DNA of 7,357 nt from an uncultured Ancrocorticia sp. (GTDB lineage: Bacteria; Actinomycetota; Actinomycetes; Actinomycetales; Actinomycetaceae): contig CAJPTB010000088.1 of assembly GCA_905373325.1 (NCBI GenBank), positions 1-7,357 on the forward strand. The letters are read 5' to 3'. Below, piece by piece: positions 1-6,328 of the stretch. Made by a program: the position numbers and the translations under genes. The stretch's first letter is position 1; the number at the start of each line of letters is the position of its first letter. Below the pieces are notes generated by a model. That model was given only the letters and a program-made list of their open reading frames with translations. It made no database searches and was not told the origin of the DNA.

Positions 1-266
1 ACGAGCGCCGTCATCCCGAGGGAGTGGATGCGCTCGACGTCGACATGCGGGTGTTCGACCAGGTCGTCGACATCCTGCCCAGCGGCATGGTGAAGGTGGC
101 TGAATCGGGCGTGCGCGGGCCGCAGGACGTCCTCAACTACGCCCGCAGCGGCGCCAACGCCGTCCTCGTCGGGGAAGCGCTCGTGACCTCGGGCGATCCG
201 CGCTCGGCGATCGGCGACATGGTCGCCGTCGGGCACCACCCGTCACTCGATGCAAGGGAGAGGTAA
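1..266 (+). CDS. trpC: Indole-3-glycerol phosphate synthase, C-terminal fragment (5' end outside window)
   Basis: TrpC closes the indole ring, converting CdRP (1-(2-carboxyphenylamino)-1-deoxyribulose 5-phosphate) to indole-3-glycerol phosphate, the substrate of the TrpAB complex; it is cytoplasmic. Only about the last 87 codons are present (reading from position 3, TAA stop at 264-266). Seen: the VKVAESGVRGP stretch (beta-7/alpha-7 of the TIM barrel) and SGANAVLVGEALV (phosphate-binding beta-8 region), followed by TSGDPRSAI and a short HHPSLDARER tail, as in actinobacterial TrpC proteins. A GTG at 24 is an internal codon, not the start. The trpB start codon directly abuts the stop, so the two genes are almost certainly one operon. 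Odd point: the first visible residues, ERRHPEGVDALDVD, do not match the usual NARxLxTLxVD segment well and look about four residues longer. Confidence 0.93.
   Translation, partial: ERRHPEGVDALDVDMRVFDQVVDILPSGMVKVAESGVRGPQDVLNYARSGANAVLVGEALVTSGDPRSAIGDMVAVGHHPSLDARER
254..263 (+). promoter_or_regulatory. Shine-Dalgarno sequence of trpB (supports the TTG start)
   Basis: AAGGGAGAGG lies at the very end of trpC, with AAGGGAG ending 6 nt before the TTG at 267. The spacing is ideal, and no in-frame ATG or GTG occurs before the conserved [14 protein letters not shown] segment. This supports TTG as the trpB start. Confidence 0.75.
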
Positions 267-1493
267 TTGAATCAGCAACTCGGCGCCGTTCAGGGGCCGT
301 TCTTCGGTGAGTTCGGAGGAAGGTACCTGCCAGAGGCGCTCGTGACGGCTTTGGACGACCTTTCGGCCGCCTGGCAGCGGCTCAAGGACGATCCGGATTT
401 TCGGGGGGAGCTCGACCGTCTGGGCCGCACCTATTCGGGCCGTCCGTCGATCGTCACCGAGACGCCCAAGTTCGCGCGCCACGCCGGAGAGGCGCGCATC
501 ATCCTCAAACGCGAAGACCTCAACCACACGGGATCGCACAAGATCAACAACGTGTTGGGCCAGGCGCTCTTGACAAGGGCGGTCGGAAAGACGCGCATCA
601 TCGCCGAGACGGGGGCGGGGCAGCACGGCGTCGCCACGGCCACGGCGGCCGCCCTTTTGGGCCTCGACTGCACGATCTACATGGGGGCCGAGGACGTGCG
701 CCGCCAGGCCCTCAACGTGGCGAGGATGGAGTTGCTCGGCACAAAAGTCATTTCCGTCTCCGCAGGGTCGGCCACTCTCAAGGACGCCATCAACGAGGCG
801 TTCCGGGACTGGGTGACCAACGTCGAGACGACGAACTATGTTTTCGGCACGGCCGCCGGGCCGCATCCGTTCCCGGCCCTCGTGCGCGACCTTCAAAAGG
901 TCATCGGCGAGGAGGCCCGGGCCCAGGTGCTCGAGCTCACGGGCGAGCTCCCCGACGTCGCCGTGGCCTGCGTCGGCGGCGGATCGAACGCCATCGGACT
1001 GTTCAACGCCTTCCTCGACGACCCGTCGGTGCGGCTCGTCGGGTGCGAGGCCGGCGGCTCCGGCGTCGCCTCGGGAAAGACCGCGGCGACGATCAACGCC
1101 GGCTCTCTGGGCATTTTCCACGGTTCGATGAGCTACCTCATGCAAGATGAGGACGGCCAGACGGTCGAGTCCCACTCGATTTCGGCGGGCTTGGACTATC
1201 CCGGCGTCGGCCCCGAGCACGCGTGGCTGCACTCGATCGGGAGGGCGGAGTACCGGGCAATCGACGACGATGCGGCCATGGAGGCCTTCCGGCTTCTCAC
1301 TCGCGAGGAGGGCATACTCCCGGCCATCGAATCGGCCCACGCCCTGGCCGGCGCCCTTCAGATCGGACGGGAGGCTCAGGCAGCGGGGAGCAGGCCGCCC
1401 ACGATCCTCGTATCCCTTTCGGGAAGAGGCGACAAGGACGTGCAAACAGCCATGGACTACTTCGGCATCGAAGGCAAGGGGGAGACGCTGTGA
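267..1493 (+). CDS. trpB: Tryptophan synthase beta chain
   Basis: TrpB is the PLP enzyme that condenses indole with L-serine to give L-tryptophan. It works in an alpha2-beta2 complex with TrpA, receiving indole through an internal tunnel. The product is 408 residues, normal for the family. Seen: the N-terminal [14 protein letters not shown] motif (about 10-23), the PLP-lysine motif [11 protein letters not shown] with K92 as the Schiff-base lysine, ETGAGQHG (114-121, E114 as the catalytic glutamate), the PLP-phosphate loop [10 protein letters not shown] (235-244), [16 protein letters not shown] (303-318) and the C-terminal LSGRGDKD (384-391). All key residues are present. The start is TTG, directly after the trpC stop and preceded by a good SD. 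The TGA stop overlaps the GTG start of trpA by 4 nt (GTGA), which suggests translational coupling and balanced subunit synthesis. No internal promoter was evident. Confidence 0.98.
   Translation: MNQQLGAVQGPFFGEFGGRYLPEALVTALDDLSAAWQRLKDDPDFRGELDRLGRTYSGRPSIVTETPKFARHAGEARIILKREDLNHTGSHKINNVLGQALLTRAVGKTRIIAETGAGQHGVATATAAALLGLDCTIYMGAEDVRRQALNVARMELLGTKVISVSAGSATLKDAINEAFRDWVTNVETTNYVFGTAAGPHPFPALVRDLQKVIGEEARAQVLELTGELPDVAVACVGGGSNAIGLFNAFLDDPSVRLVGCEAGGSGVASGKTAATINAGSLGIFHGSMSYLMQDEDGQTVESHSISAGLDYPGVGPEHAWLHSIGRAEYRAIDDDAAMEAFRLLTREEGILPAIESAHALAGALQIGREAQAAGSRPPTILVSLSGRGDKDVQTAMDYFGIEGKGETL
1476..1484 (+). promoter_or_regulatory. Shine-Dalgarno sequence of trpA
   Basis: AAGGGGGAG lies inside the last codons of trpB, 5 nt before the GTG at 1490. 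It selects this start over the much longer open frame that begins upstream at 1223 within trpB. Confidence 0.7.
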
Positions 1494-2305
1494 GGGAAGA
1501 GACGAAAACGTCCAGGGTGGGGCAGGCCATCGACGCGGCCAAGGAACGCGGCGGCGCCGCATTCGTCGGATATCTGCCCGTCGGATTCCCCGACCTCCCC
1601 GGTTCGATCGCGGCGGCCAAGGAGCTTGTGGCGGCCGGGGCCGACGTCGTGGAGGTCGGCGTGCCCTACTCGGACCCGTCGATGGACGGCGGAGTGATCC
1701 AGGAGGCGACTCGCCTGGCCCTCGAGGGCGGGACCCGCGTGGCTGACACGTTTGCAATGGTTGAGGCCATAGCCGGCGCCGGCGCGACTCCGATCGTCAT
1801 GACCTACTTCAATCTCGTCTTCCGCTACGGAATCGATCGCTTCGCCCGCGATCTGGCGTCGGCCGGCGGAGCGGGCCTCATCACCCCCGACCTCATTCCC
1901 GACCATGCGGACGAATGGCTGCAGGTTTCCGACGCGCTTGGCTTGGACCGCGTCTTCCTCGTTGCGCAATCCTCGCGAGAGGATAGACTGCGTAGAGTCG
2001 CACAGGCTTCGCGAGGCTTCGTCTACGCTGCGTCGACGATGGGAGTCACGGGGGAGCGGGCCAGCATCGACGAGAAGGCGCGCGACCTCGTGGCGCGCAC
2101 GAGAGCGGCCGGAGCGCAGCGCGTGTGCGTGGGAATCGGCGTGACGACGCCCGCCCACGCATCGAGCGTCGCCTCCTACGCCGACGGCGTCATCGTCGGC
2201 TCCGCCCTCATCCGCCCGCTTATGCGGGGCGGCCTGCAAGGGCTGCGCGACATGAGAACGACAGCGGAGGGCCTCGCCCTCGCCGCACACGGAGAGGAAC
2301 AATGA
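1490..2305 (+). CDS. trpA: Tryptophan synthase alpha chain
   Basis: TrpA cleaves indole-3-glycerol phosphate to indole and glyceraldehyde 3-phosphate and passes indole to TrpB. The product is 271 residues, normal for the family, with a TIM-barrel layout. Seen: [11 protein letters not shown] near the N-terminus, [15 protein letters not shown] holding catalytic E55 and D66 at the family's 11-residue spacing, [12 protein letters not shown] (129-140), the loop-6 motif [10 protein letters not shown] (181-190), and the phosphate-binding [10 protein letters not shown] and [11 protein letters not shown] (about 215-241). The GTG start overlaps the trpB TGA (GTGA) and has an SD 5 nt upstream. The frame stays open further upstream within trpB, but that part is not TrpA-like. 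The stop overlaps the lgt ATG (ATGA). Minor oddity: the active-site loop reads [11 protein letters not shown], where relatives usually have a hydrophobic residue in place of S64 and Pro in place of G68. Confidence 0.97.
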   Translation: MREETKTSRVGQAIDAAKERGGAAFVGYLPVGFPDLPGSIAAAKELVAAGADVVEVGVPYSDPSMDGGVIQEATRLALEGGTRVADTFAMVEAIAGAGATPIVMTYFNLVFRYGIDRFARDLASAGGAGLITPDLIPDHADEWLQVSDALGLDRVFLVAQSSREDRLRRVAQASRGFVYAASTMGVTGERASIDEKARDLVARTRAAGAQRVCVGIGVTTPAHASSVASYADGVIVGSALIRPLMRGGLQGLRDMRTTAEGLALAAHGEEQ

Positions 2306-3393
2306 GCGTCCTTGCTTCTATACCGTCGCCGCCGGTGAGCTCGTGGAGCGTCGGCCCGTTCACGATTCGCGCGTACGCCCTGGCGATCATCTGCGGCATC
2401 GCCGCCGCGTGGTGGATACTTCTGCGTCGGTATCGGGCCAAAGGAGGGCCGGACGTCGTCGTCGGAGACCTCCTCTTTTCCATGGTGGTCTTCGGAATCG
2501 TCGGCGCAAGGATCTACCACGTCGTAACAGACCATCAACTTTACTTCGGCAGGGGCAAAAACCCGCTTCAGGCTTTTGCCGTTTGGAACGGCGGCTTGGG
2601 CATTTGGGGCGCGATAACGTTCGGTGGGGTCGGCGCCTGGCTCGTGGCGAGGCGCTACGGGCTGCGCCTCATGCCGATCGGCGACGCCATAGCCCCCGCG
2701 CTTCTCACGGCTCAGGCGATAGGCCGGATCGGCAACTACTTCAACCAAGAGCTGTATGGAAAGCCGACCACCGTCCCCTGGGCGCTGGAGATCGACGCCC
2801 GCCACATCGTCGGAGGGTACCCCGAGGCCACGACGTTCCATCCGACTTTCCTCTACGAACTGCTGTGGTGTTTGGCGGGGGCGGCGCTGCTCTCCCTGCT
2901 CGGCAAGCGGTTCAAGCTCGTCGGCGGCCAGCTTTTCGCCTGCTATGTCATGTACTACACGGCGGGCAGGCTGTGGATCGAGACGCTGCGCATCGACAAG
3001 GCGAATCTTGTGTTCGGCCTGCGCCTGAACGTTTGGACCTCCATCGTCGTCTTCCTCGGCGGGCTCGTCGCCTTTCTCGTCCTTCGCCGCCGCGTGAAGG
3101 AAGACCCCGGCGTCGACGACGTCTGGGTGAGCGACGAGGCGCGTCAGAAGTTTTTCGAGCGCATCGGCTCGGAGGACGGCGCGGAAAAGGGCGACGCCGA
3201 AAAGGACGGCGGCTTCGAGAAGAATGGCGGCCTCGAAGGCGAAGAAGCCGGCAAACGGGACAAATTGACCACGGGGGAGAAGGCTCGCAGGAAGGCGGCC
3301 GCCGCCGAAGAGAAGGCCGGACTGGCCAAGAAGATCTCTGAGCTTGCAGCCGAGAAGTCCGGCGAGGGCAAACCCGAGGCGGCCGAAGGGTAA
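2302..3393 (+). CDS. lgt: Prolipoprotein diacylglyceryl transferase with long charged C-terminal tail
   Basis: Lgt moves a diacylglyceryl group from phosphatidylglycerol to the lipobox cysteine of prolipoproteins, the first step of lipoprotein maturation, in the cytoplasmic membrane. The product is 363 residues. About seven hydrophobic segments are visible (roughly 24-41, 54-72, 98-117, 124-140, 183-201, 207-221 and 243-262). The Lgt signature GRIGNYFNQELYG spans 141-153 with R142 and N145, and GRLWIETLR (222-230) supplies the conserved Arg and Glu near the last helices. Actinobacterial-style VWNGGLGIWGA (94-104) stands where E. coli Lgt has its HGG motif. Residues from about 264 to 363 form a Lys/Glu/Asp/Gly-rich tail predicted to be cytoplasmic; charged C-terminal extensions are known in actinobacterial Lgt. 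The ATG overlaps the trpA stop (ATGA) with GGAGAGGA just upstream, so lgt is read with the trp genes. The open frame extends back to 2125 inside trpA, which is a shadow. Confidence 0.97.
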   Translation: MSVLASIPSPPVSSWSVGPFTIRAYALAIICGIAAAWWILLRRYRAKGGPDVVVGDLLFSMVVFGIVGARIYHVVTDHQLYFGRGKNPLQAFAVWNGGLGIWGAITFGGVGAWLVARRYGLRLMPIGDAIAPALLTAQAIGRIGNYFNQELYGKPTTVPWALEIDARHIVGGYPEATTFHPTFLYELLWCLAGAALLSLLGKRFKLVGGQLFACYVMYYTAGRLWIETLRIDKANLVFGLRLNVWTSIVVFLGGLVAFLVLRRRVKEDPGVDDVWVSDEARQKFFERIGSEDGAEKGDAEKDGGFEKNGGLEGEEAGKRDKLTTGEKARRKAAAAEEKAGLAKKISELAAEKSGEGKPEAAEG

Positions 3394-3462
3394 GTCGAGG
3401 GGCCTGAGGCAGCGCAGAGCCGCTTGGGAAAGCGCAGAGATTCGTCGCCGTCGGCGTGATGT

Positions 3463-3491
3463 GGCGCTCAACGCCGTGCGCGTTGAGTGCC
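3463..3491 (+). terminator. Strong 12-bp hairpin between lgt and pyk (terminator and/or pyk operator)
   Basis: GGCGCTCAACGC (3463-3474) pairs with GCGTTGAGTGCC (3480-3491) around a 5-nt loop, CGTGC. There are 12 pairs, one of them a G-U wobble in RNA. The following sequence is CGCGCCGCCC, with no U tract, so it is not a classical intrinsic terminator; actinobacteria are reported to use tail-less hairpins. It is the only strong hairpin I found in the gap after lgt, which makes it the likeliest end of the trp-lgt transcript. Its right arm also covers the place where a -35 element for the predicted pyk -10 would lie, so an operator role is an alternative. Confidence 0.5.
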
Positions 3492-3509
3492 GCGCCGCCC
3501 GGGCTCGGG

Positions 3510-3523
3510 TAGGCTTGAGTACA
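3510..3523 (+). promoter_or_regulatory. Predicted -10 element and transcription start of pyk (leaderless)
   Basis: TAGGCT at 3510-3515 fits the actinobacterial TANNNT -10 pattern and is followed by exactly 7 nt before the ATG at 3523. No Shine-Dalgarno sequence precedes the ATG (the upstream bases are TTGAGTAC). Transcription is therefore inferred to start at or next to the A of the start codon. No good -35 is visible at 17 nt; TTGAGT at 3483-3488 would need a 21-nt spacer and lies in the hairpin arm. Confidence 0.5.
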
Positions 3524-4950
3524 TGCGAAGAGCGAAGATTGTGTGTACCCTGGGCCCTGCAACCGATTCGCAGGAGGAAATCCTTGCTCTGGCGAGAGCC
3601 GGAATGAATGTCGCACGCATCAACGCGTCGCACGGGACCCACGCCGAGCACGAGGAGCGCATTCGGCGCGTCCGCAAGGCTGCCGAGATCACGGGGCAGG
3701 CCATCGCGGTCCTCGTCGACCTCCAGGGCCCCAAGATTCGCCTTGGGCGTTTTGCCGACGGGCCCCACGATCTGGCCGTCGGAGACATCTTCTCGATAAC
3801 CACCGAGGACGTTCCTGGAACGAAGGAACTCGTTTCCACGACCTACAAGGGTCTGCCCGGCGACTGCAAGCCCGGCGACCGCATCCTCATCGACGACGGC
3901 AAGGTGGCTGTCCGCGTGCTCGACGTCACGGATACGACGGTGCGCACGGAGGTAATCGTCCCCGGCCCGGTTTCGAACAACAAAGGCGTCAACCTTCCCG
4001 GCGTCGCCGTTTCCGTTCCGGCGCTTTCCGAAAAAGACCGCGAGGACCTCGAATGGGGCCTCAAATTCGGCACCGATTTCATCGCGCTTTCCTTCGTCCG
4101 CACGCCGGCAGACGTCGACGACGTCCACGAGATCATGGACCAGGTCGGCGTCCGCCGCCCGGTCATAGCAAAAATCGAGAAGCCCCAAGCCGTCGAGAAT
4201 TTGGAGGACATCGTCAGGGCCTTCGACGGCATCATGGTGGCGCGAGGCGACCTCGGCGTCGAGCTTCCGCTCGAGCAGGTGCCGCTCGTGCAAAAGCGGG
4301 CCATTTCTTTGGCTCGCAAGCGCTCGAAGCCCGTCATTGTCGCCACTCAGGTCTTCGACTCCATGATCGACAATCCGCGCCCGACGCGCGCCGAGGCCTC
4401 CGATTGCGCGAACGCCGTCATGGACGGCGCCGACGCCGTCATGCTCTCGGGGGAAACTTCCGTCGGAAAGTTCCCGATCGAATGCGTCGAGACGATGTCC
4501 TCGGTCATCGAGTACGCCGAGGAACACGGGATGGAACAAATCCCGCTCATCGGCAATCTTCACAGGACACGCAACGGCGTGATAACTCGCGCTGCCATGG
4601 AAATCGGAGAGTCCTTGGGCGTCAAACACCTCGTCGTCTTCACCGAGAGCGGCCAGACTGCTCGGCGCGAGGCGCGGTTGCGCGCTCGCCTTCCCATCCT
4701 GTGTTTCACCCCCGACCCCGACGTGCGCAATCAGCTTGCGCTCACGTGGGGCTTGACGACGTTCACCGTTCCCCACGTCAAGCACACCGACGACATGGTG
4801 GCGCAGGTCGACCATCTCCTGCGCGAGCTCGGGATGGCCGTGGACGGAGACCGCATCGTCGTCGTCGCGGGAATGCCCGCTGGCGAGTCCGGTTCGACGA
4901 ATACGATTCGAGTCCATAAAATGGGTGAGACGCTTCCTCGGCACGGCTGA
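3523..4950 (+). CDS. pyk: Pyruvate kinase
   Basis: Pyruvate kinase makes pyruvate and ATP from phosphoenolpyruvate and ADP, the last step of glycolysis, as a cytoplasmic homotetramer. The product is 475 residues, the usual length. Seen: the N-terminal RRAKIVCTLGPAT and GMNVARINASHG (A-domain start), DLQGPKIRLG (catalytic region), a B-domain insert from about 72 to 170 with LIDDGKV, the active-site signature IAKIEKPQAVEN with catalytic K217 and metal ligand E219, MVARGDLGVE (238-247, D243), then ATQVFDSMIDNPRPTRAE and DGADAVMLSGETSVGKFP, and a C-terminal allosteric domain. An in-frame GTG at 3487 would add 12 residues, but it lies in the right arm of the hairpin, whereas ATG 3523 starts exactly at the conserved N-terminus. 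No SD is present, consistent with a leaderless mRNA. The tRNA-Leu gene begins only 7 nt after the stop. Confidence 0.98.
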   Translation: MRRAKIVCTLGPATDSQEEILALARAGMNVARINASHGTHAEHEERIRRVRKAAEITGQAIAVLVDLQGPKIRLGRFADGPHDLAVGDIFSITTEDVPGTKELVSTTYKGLPGDCKPGDRILIDDGKVAVRVLDVTDTTVRTEVIVPGPVSNNKGVNLPGVAVSVPALSEKDREDLEWGLKFGTDFIALSFVRTPADVDDVHEIMDQVGVRRPVIAKIEKPQAVENLEDIVRAFDGIMVARGDLGVELPLEQVPLVQKRAISLARKRSKPVIVATQVFDSMIDNPRPTRAEASDCANAVMDGADAVMLSGETSVGKFPIECVETMSSVIEYAEEHGMEQIPLIGNLHRTRNGVITRAAMEIGESLGVKHLVVFTESGQTARREARLRARLPILCFTPDPDVRNQLALTWGLTTFTVPHVKHTDDMVAQVDHLLRELGMAVDGDRIVVVAGMPAGESGSTNTIRVHKMGETLPRHG

Positions 4951-4957
4951 GGGACCG

Positions 4958-5038
4958 GCTCCTGTGGTGGAATTGGCAGACACACCGCACTCAAAATGCG
5001 GCGCCTCGTGCGTGCGGGTTCGAGTCCCGCCGGGAGCA
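4958..5038 (+). tRNA. tRNA-Leu, anticodon CAA
   Basis: A full cloverleaf can be drawn. The acceptor stem GCTCCTG (4958-4964) pairs with CGGGAGC (5031-5037), with one T-G pair and discriminator A5038. The D arm contains GGTGGAATTGGCAGAC. The anticodon stem CCGCA/TGCGG encloses the loop CTCAAAA, giving anticodon CAA at 4992-4994, which reads the Leu codon UUG. A long variable arm typical of tRNA-Leu follows (about 5002-5013), then the T arm GCGGG-TTCGAGT-CCCGC. CCA is not encoded (ACA follows the stem). It starts 7 nt after the pyk stop on the same strand, so it may be processed from a pyk transcript. A possible own -10, TAAAAT at 4917-4922 inside pyk, has no convincing -35. Confidence 0.96.
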
Positions 5039-5133
5039 CACTCTCATGCAACGGCAGGCTTCTTCTGAACAGCGCGCCTTCCCAGTTTTCGGGCTTTTGG
5101 TAAAAAAACACCACCTTGTGCGATTCGTCGCGT

Positions 5134-5180
5134 TAGTATGGACGCATCACGAATCAAATCGGAGGCATAGTCGAAGGAGA
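5134..5180 (+). promoter_or_regulatory. Predicted -10 element and Shine-Dalgarno sequence of pdtaR
   Basis: The spacer after the tRNA is AT-richer than its surroundings and includes an A7 tract at 5102-5108. TAGTAT at 5134-5139 is the best TANNNT -10 match; a start near 5146 would give a leader of about 43 nt. AAGGAGA at 5174-5180 is a strong SD, 8 nt before ATG 5189. There is no clear -35 at normal spacing. Unlike pyk and polA in this window, this gene therefore looks conventionally led. Confidence 0.5.
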
Positions 5181-5188
5181 CAGTACAT

Positions 5189-5815
5189 ATGGCAAATGAT
5201 GCTGAGTCGGGGACCGAGCAGGGCTCGACTCCGAGCACGGCGTACCGCGCCTTGGTCGTCGAAGACGAGGCCCTTATCAGGCTGGACATCGTCGAAACCC
5301 TTGAAGAAGCTGGATTCGAGGTCGTCGGGCAGGCCGGCGACGGCGAAAAGGCAATCGAACTCGCCGAGGAGCTTGACCCCGACCTCGTCGTCATGGACGT
5401 GAAAATGCCCGGGATGGACGGCATCACTGCAGCTGAGAAGATTCTAGCGGCGAAAAGATGTGCAGTTGTCATGCTCACCGCATTTTCGCAGAGCGAGCTC
5501 GTCGAAAGGGCGCGGGACGCCGGCGCCATGGCGTATGTGGTCAAGCCCTTTACGCCTGCCGACCTCATTCCCGCCGTCGAGATCGCGCTTTCTCGCAGCC
5601 AGGAGATCCTCGCGCTGGAAAACGAAGTTTCCAATCTCGCGGAACAATTCGAGACGCGCAAAAGGGTGGACCGGGCCAAAGGCCTTCTTGAGGCGAAGAT
5701 GGGGCTGTCCGAGCCCGAGGCTTTCCGGTGGATCCAGAAGACGTCGATGGACCGTCGGCTCACGATGAGGGAGGTTGCCGACGCGGTCATCGAACAGGTC
5801 GGCGGCCGCGACTGA
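5189..5815 (+). CDS. pdtaR: Two-component response regulator with ANTAR RNA-binding output domain (PdtaR-like)
   Basis: This is a 208-residue receiver-ANTAR protein. Regulators of this class are phosphorylated by a histidine kinase (PdtaS in mycobacteria) and bind paired hairpins in nascent mRNA to control termination or translation. Seen: the receiver domain at about 20-135, with acidic pair E25/D26, phospho-acceptor D70 in LVVMDVKMPGMDG, T97 in MLTAFS and K119 in VVKPFTP; then a coiled linker (about 137-155) and an ANTAR domain (about 147-203) with the conserved RAKGLLEAKMGLSEPEAFRWIQ core and a RRLTMREVADAVI end. All phosphotransfer residues are intact, so it should be phosphorylatable. 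No kinase gene is in the window, as for PdtaR in mycobacteria, where pdtaS lies elsewhere. The ATG is fixed by the AAGGAGA SD. The next gene converges on it with a 6-nt gap. The symbol is by architecture and genomic position. Confidence 0.93.
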   Translation: MANDAESGTEQGSTPSTAYRALVVEDEALIRLDIVETLEEAGFEVVGQAGDGEKAIELAEELDPDLVVMDVKMPGMDGITAAEKILAAKRCAVVMLTAFSQSELVERARDAGAMAYVVKPFTPADLIPAVEIALSRSQEILALENEVSNLAEQFETRKRVDRAKGLLEAKMGLSEPEAFRWIQKTSMDRRLTMREVADAVIEQVGGRD

Positions 5816-5825
5816 CGCCCGTCAG
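5812..5825. other. Small palindrome spanning both convergent stop codons
   Basis: CTGACG (5812-5817) and CGTCAG (5820-5825) are perfect inverted arms around 2 nt. They contain the TGA of pdtaR and, on the other strand, the TGA of the thioesterase gene. It could act as a minimal bidirectional terminator, but the stem is short, has no T tract, and is partly a consequence of two facing TGA codons. Confidence 0.25.
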
Positions 5826-6220
5826 CTTCGAACGAACACGAGCGACAGCCTTCCCACGGCGGTCAACTCCCCGGAGTCGTTGCGTATCTCGACCCCGACG
5901 CACATGCTTGACCTTCCTCGATGAACGACGGTCGCCTTTGCCGTCACGCAGCCTTCCGTCACGGAGCGCAGCTGGCTCACCGACAGTTCCGTTCCCACCG
6001 GGACGCGGCCGTCGGGTGCGTTGAACCTCGCCAGCACCGATCCGGCGTGTTCGACGAGCACGCCGTTGGCGCCGCCGTGCAAAAGCATCAAGCCCTGGCG
6101 GTTTCCCTCAGTCGGCATGCGCATCTCGACTGTCTCGGCGTCCGCGCGGACGAAGCTCAGCCCCATGCGCGAGGCCAGCTCGCCGAGGGCGCTTTCGCCG
6201 AATTCTTCAAGTGAATGCAT
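5822..6220 (-). CDS. Hotdog-fold acyl-CoA thioesterase (PaaI/YdiI/EntH-like)
   Basis: Members of this family hydrolyse acyl- or aryl-CoA thioesters (or carrier-bound ones) and are cytoplasmic homotetramers. The product is 132 residues, the typical single-hotdog length. Seen: LLHGGANGVLVEHAGSVLA at 47-65, matching the HGG-x(6)-E active-site motif of the EntH/YdiI type with E57 as the likely catalytic acid, and a C-terminal strand series (VTAKATVVHRGRSSMCVGVEI, then GRLSLVF) typical of the fold. The substrate cannot be told from sequence. The ATG at 6220 is chosen because the match to the family begins here and no other start lies close upstream; the reverse frame remains open far into polA, but that is a shadow. 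No SD is visible, and TACGAT sits 7 nt upstream, suggesting a leaderless mRNA. The gene converges with pdtaR and diverges from polA. Confidence 0.88.
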   Translation of the reverse strand: MHSLEEFGESALGELASRMGLSFVRADAETVEMRMPTEGNRQGLMLLHGGANGVLVEHAGSVLARFNAPDGRVPVGTELSVSQLRSVTEGCVTAKATVVHRGRSSMCVGVEIRNDSGELTAVGRLSLVFVRS

Positions 6221-6227
6221 GCCGACG

Positions 6228-6233
6228 ATCGTA
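6228..6233 (-). promoter_or_regulatory. Predicted -10 element of the thioesterase gene (leaderless)
   Basis: On the minus strand TACGAT (6233 down to 6228) is followed by 7 nt (CGTCGGC) and then the ATG at 6220. There is no purine-rich SD in that space. The spacing equals that seen at pyk and polA, so transcription is inferred to start at the initiation codon. No -35 match is visible. Confidence 0.45.
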
Positions 6234-6248
6234 ACAGCTCCCGGGTTG

Positions 6249-6328
6249 GCGTCGGCCGAAAACCGAGATCGCTTCGCTGAAAGCCCAGGTCGCCTCGCCG
6301 AAAGCCCAGGTCGCTTCGCCGAGGAGGC
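6249..6328. repeat. 21-bp tandem repeats, about 3.5 to 4 copies, in the thioesterase/polA divergent promoter region
   Basis: Two adjacent units (6270-6290 and 6291-6311) differ at only two positions and share the core GAAAGCCCAGGTCGC across their junctions. A third unit begins at 6312 (CGCTTCGCCGAGG) and loses similarity after about 13 bp; a degenerate copy precedes them at about 6249-6269 (GCCGAAAACCGAGAT). The 21-bp period is two helical turns. The block lies just upstream of the predicted thioesterase -10 and about 85 bp upstream of the polA -10. Read on the minus strand in frame with the thioesterase it would give a heptapeptide repeat, but I judge this non-coding. Confidence 0.8.

Noticed and set aside
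1223..1489. Upstream extension of trpA inside trpB
   Set aside because: The added 89 residues are an out-of-frame reading of trpB; the GTG at 1490 has an SD and matches the normal TrpA length.
243..1757. A 504-codon minus-strand frame opposite trpB
   Set aside because: Shadow of trpB: Arg/Gly/Pro-rich product without motifs, produced by GC-rich codon use.
3487..3522. Upstream GTG start for pyk adding 12 residues
   Set aside because: The added residues lie in the hairpin arm and promoter sequence, and the family N-terminus begins at ATG 3523.
2176..4983. A 935-codon open frame on the minus strand across lgt and pyk
   Set aside because: It is antisense to two clearly real genes, and its product shows no recognisable domain. 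Long reverse frames are expected where third positions are mostly G or C.
5084..5100. Possible terminator CCCAGTTTTCGGGCTTTT after the tRNA gene
   Set aside because: Only three G-C pairs can form around a 7-nt loop; the T-rich run alone is not enough to call a terminator.
5138..5170. A 10-codon upstream ORF (MDASRIKSEA) before pdtaR
   Set aside because: Its ATG overlaps the predicted -10 (TAGTAT), so it should not be transcribed with its start codon, and it has no SD.
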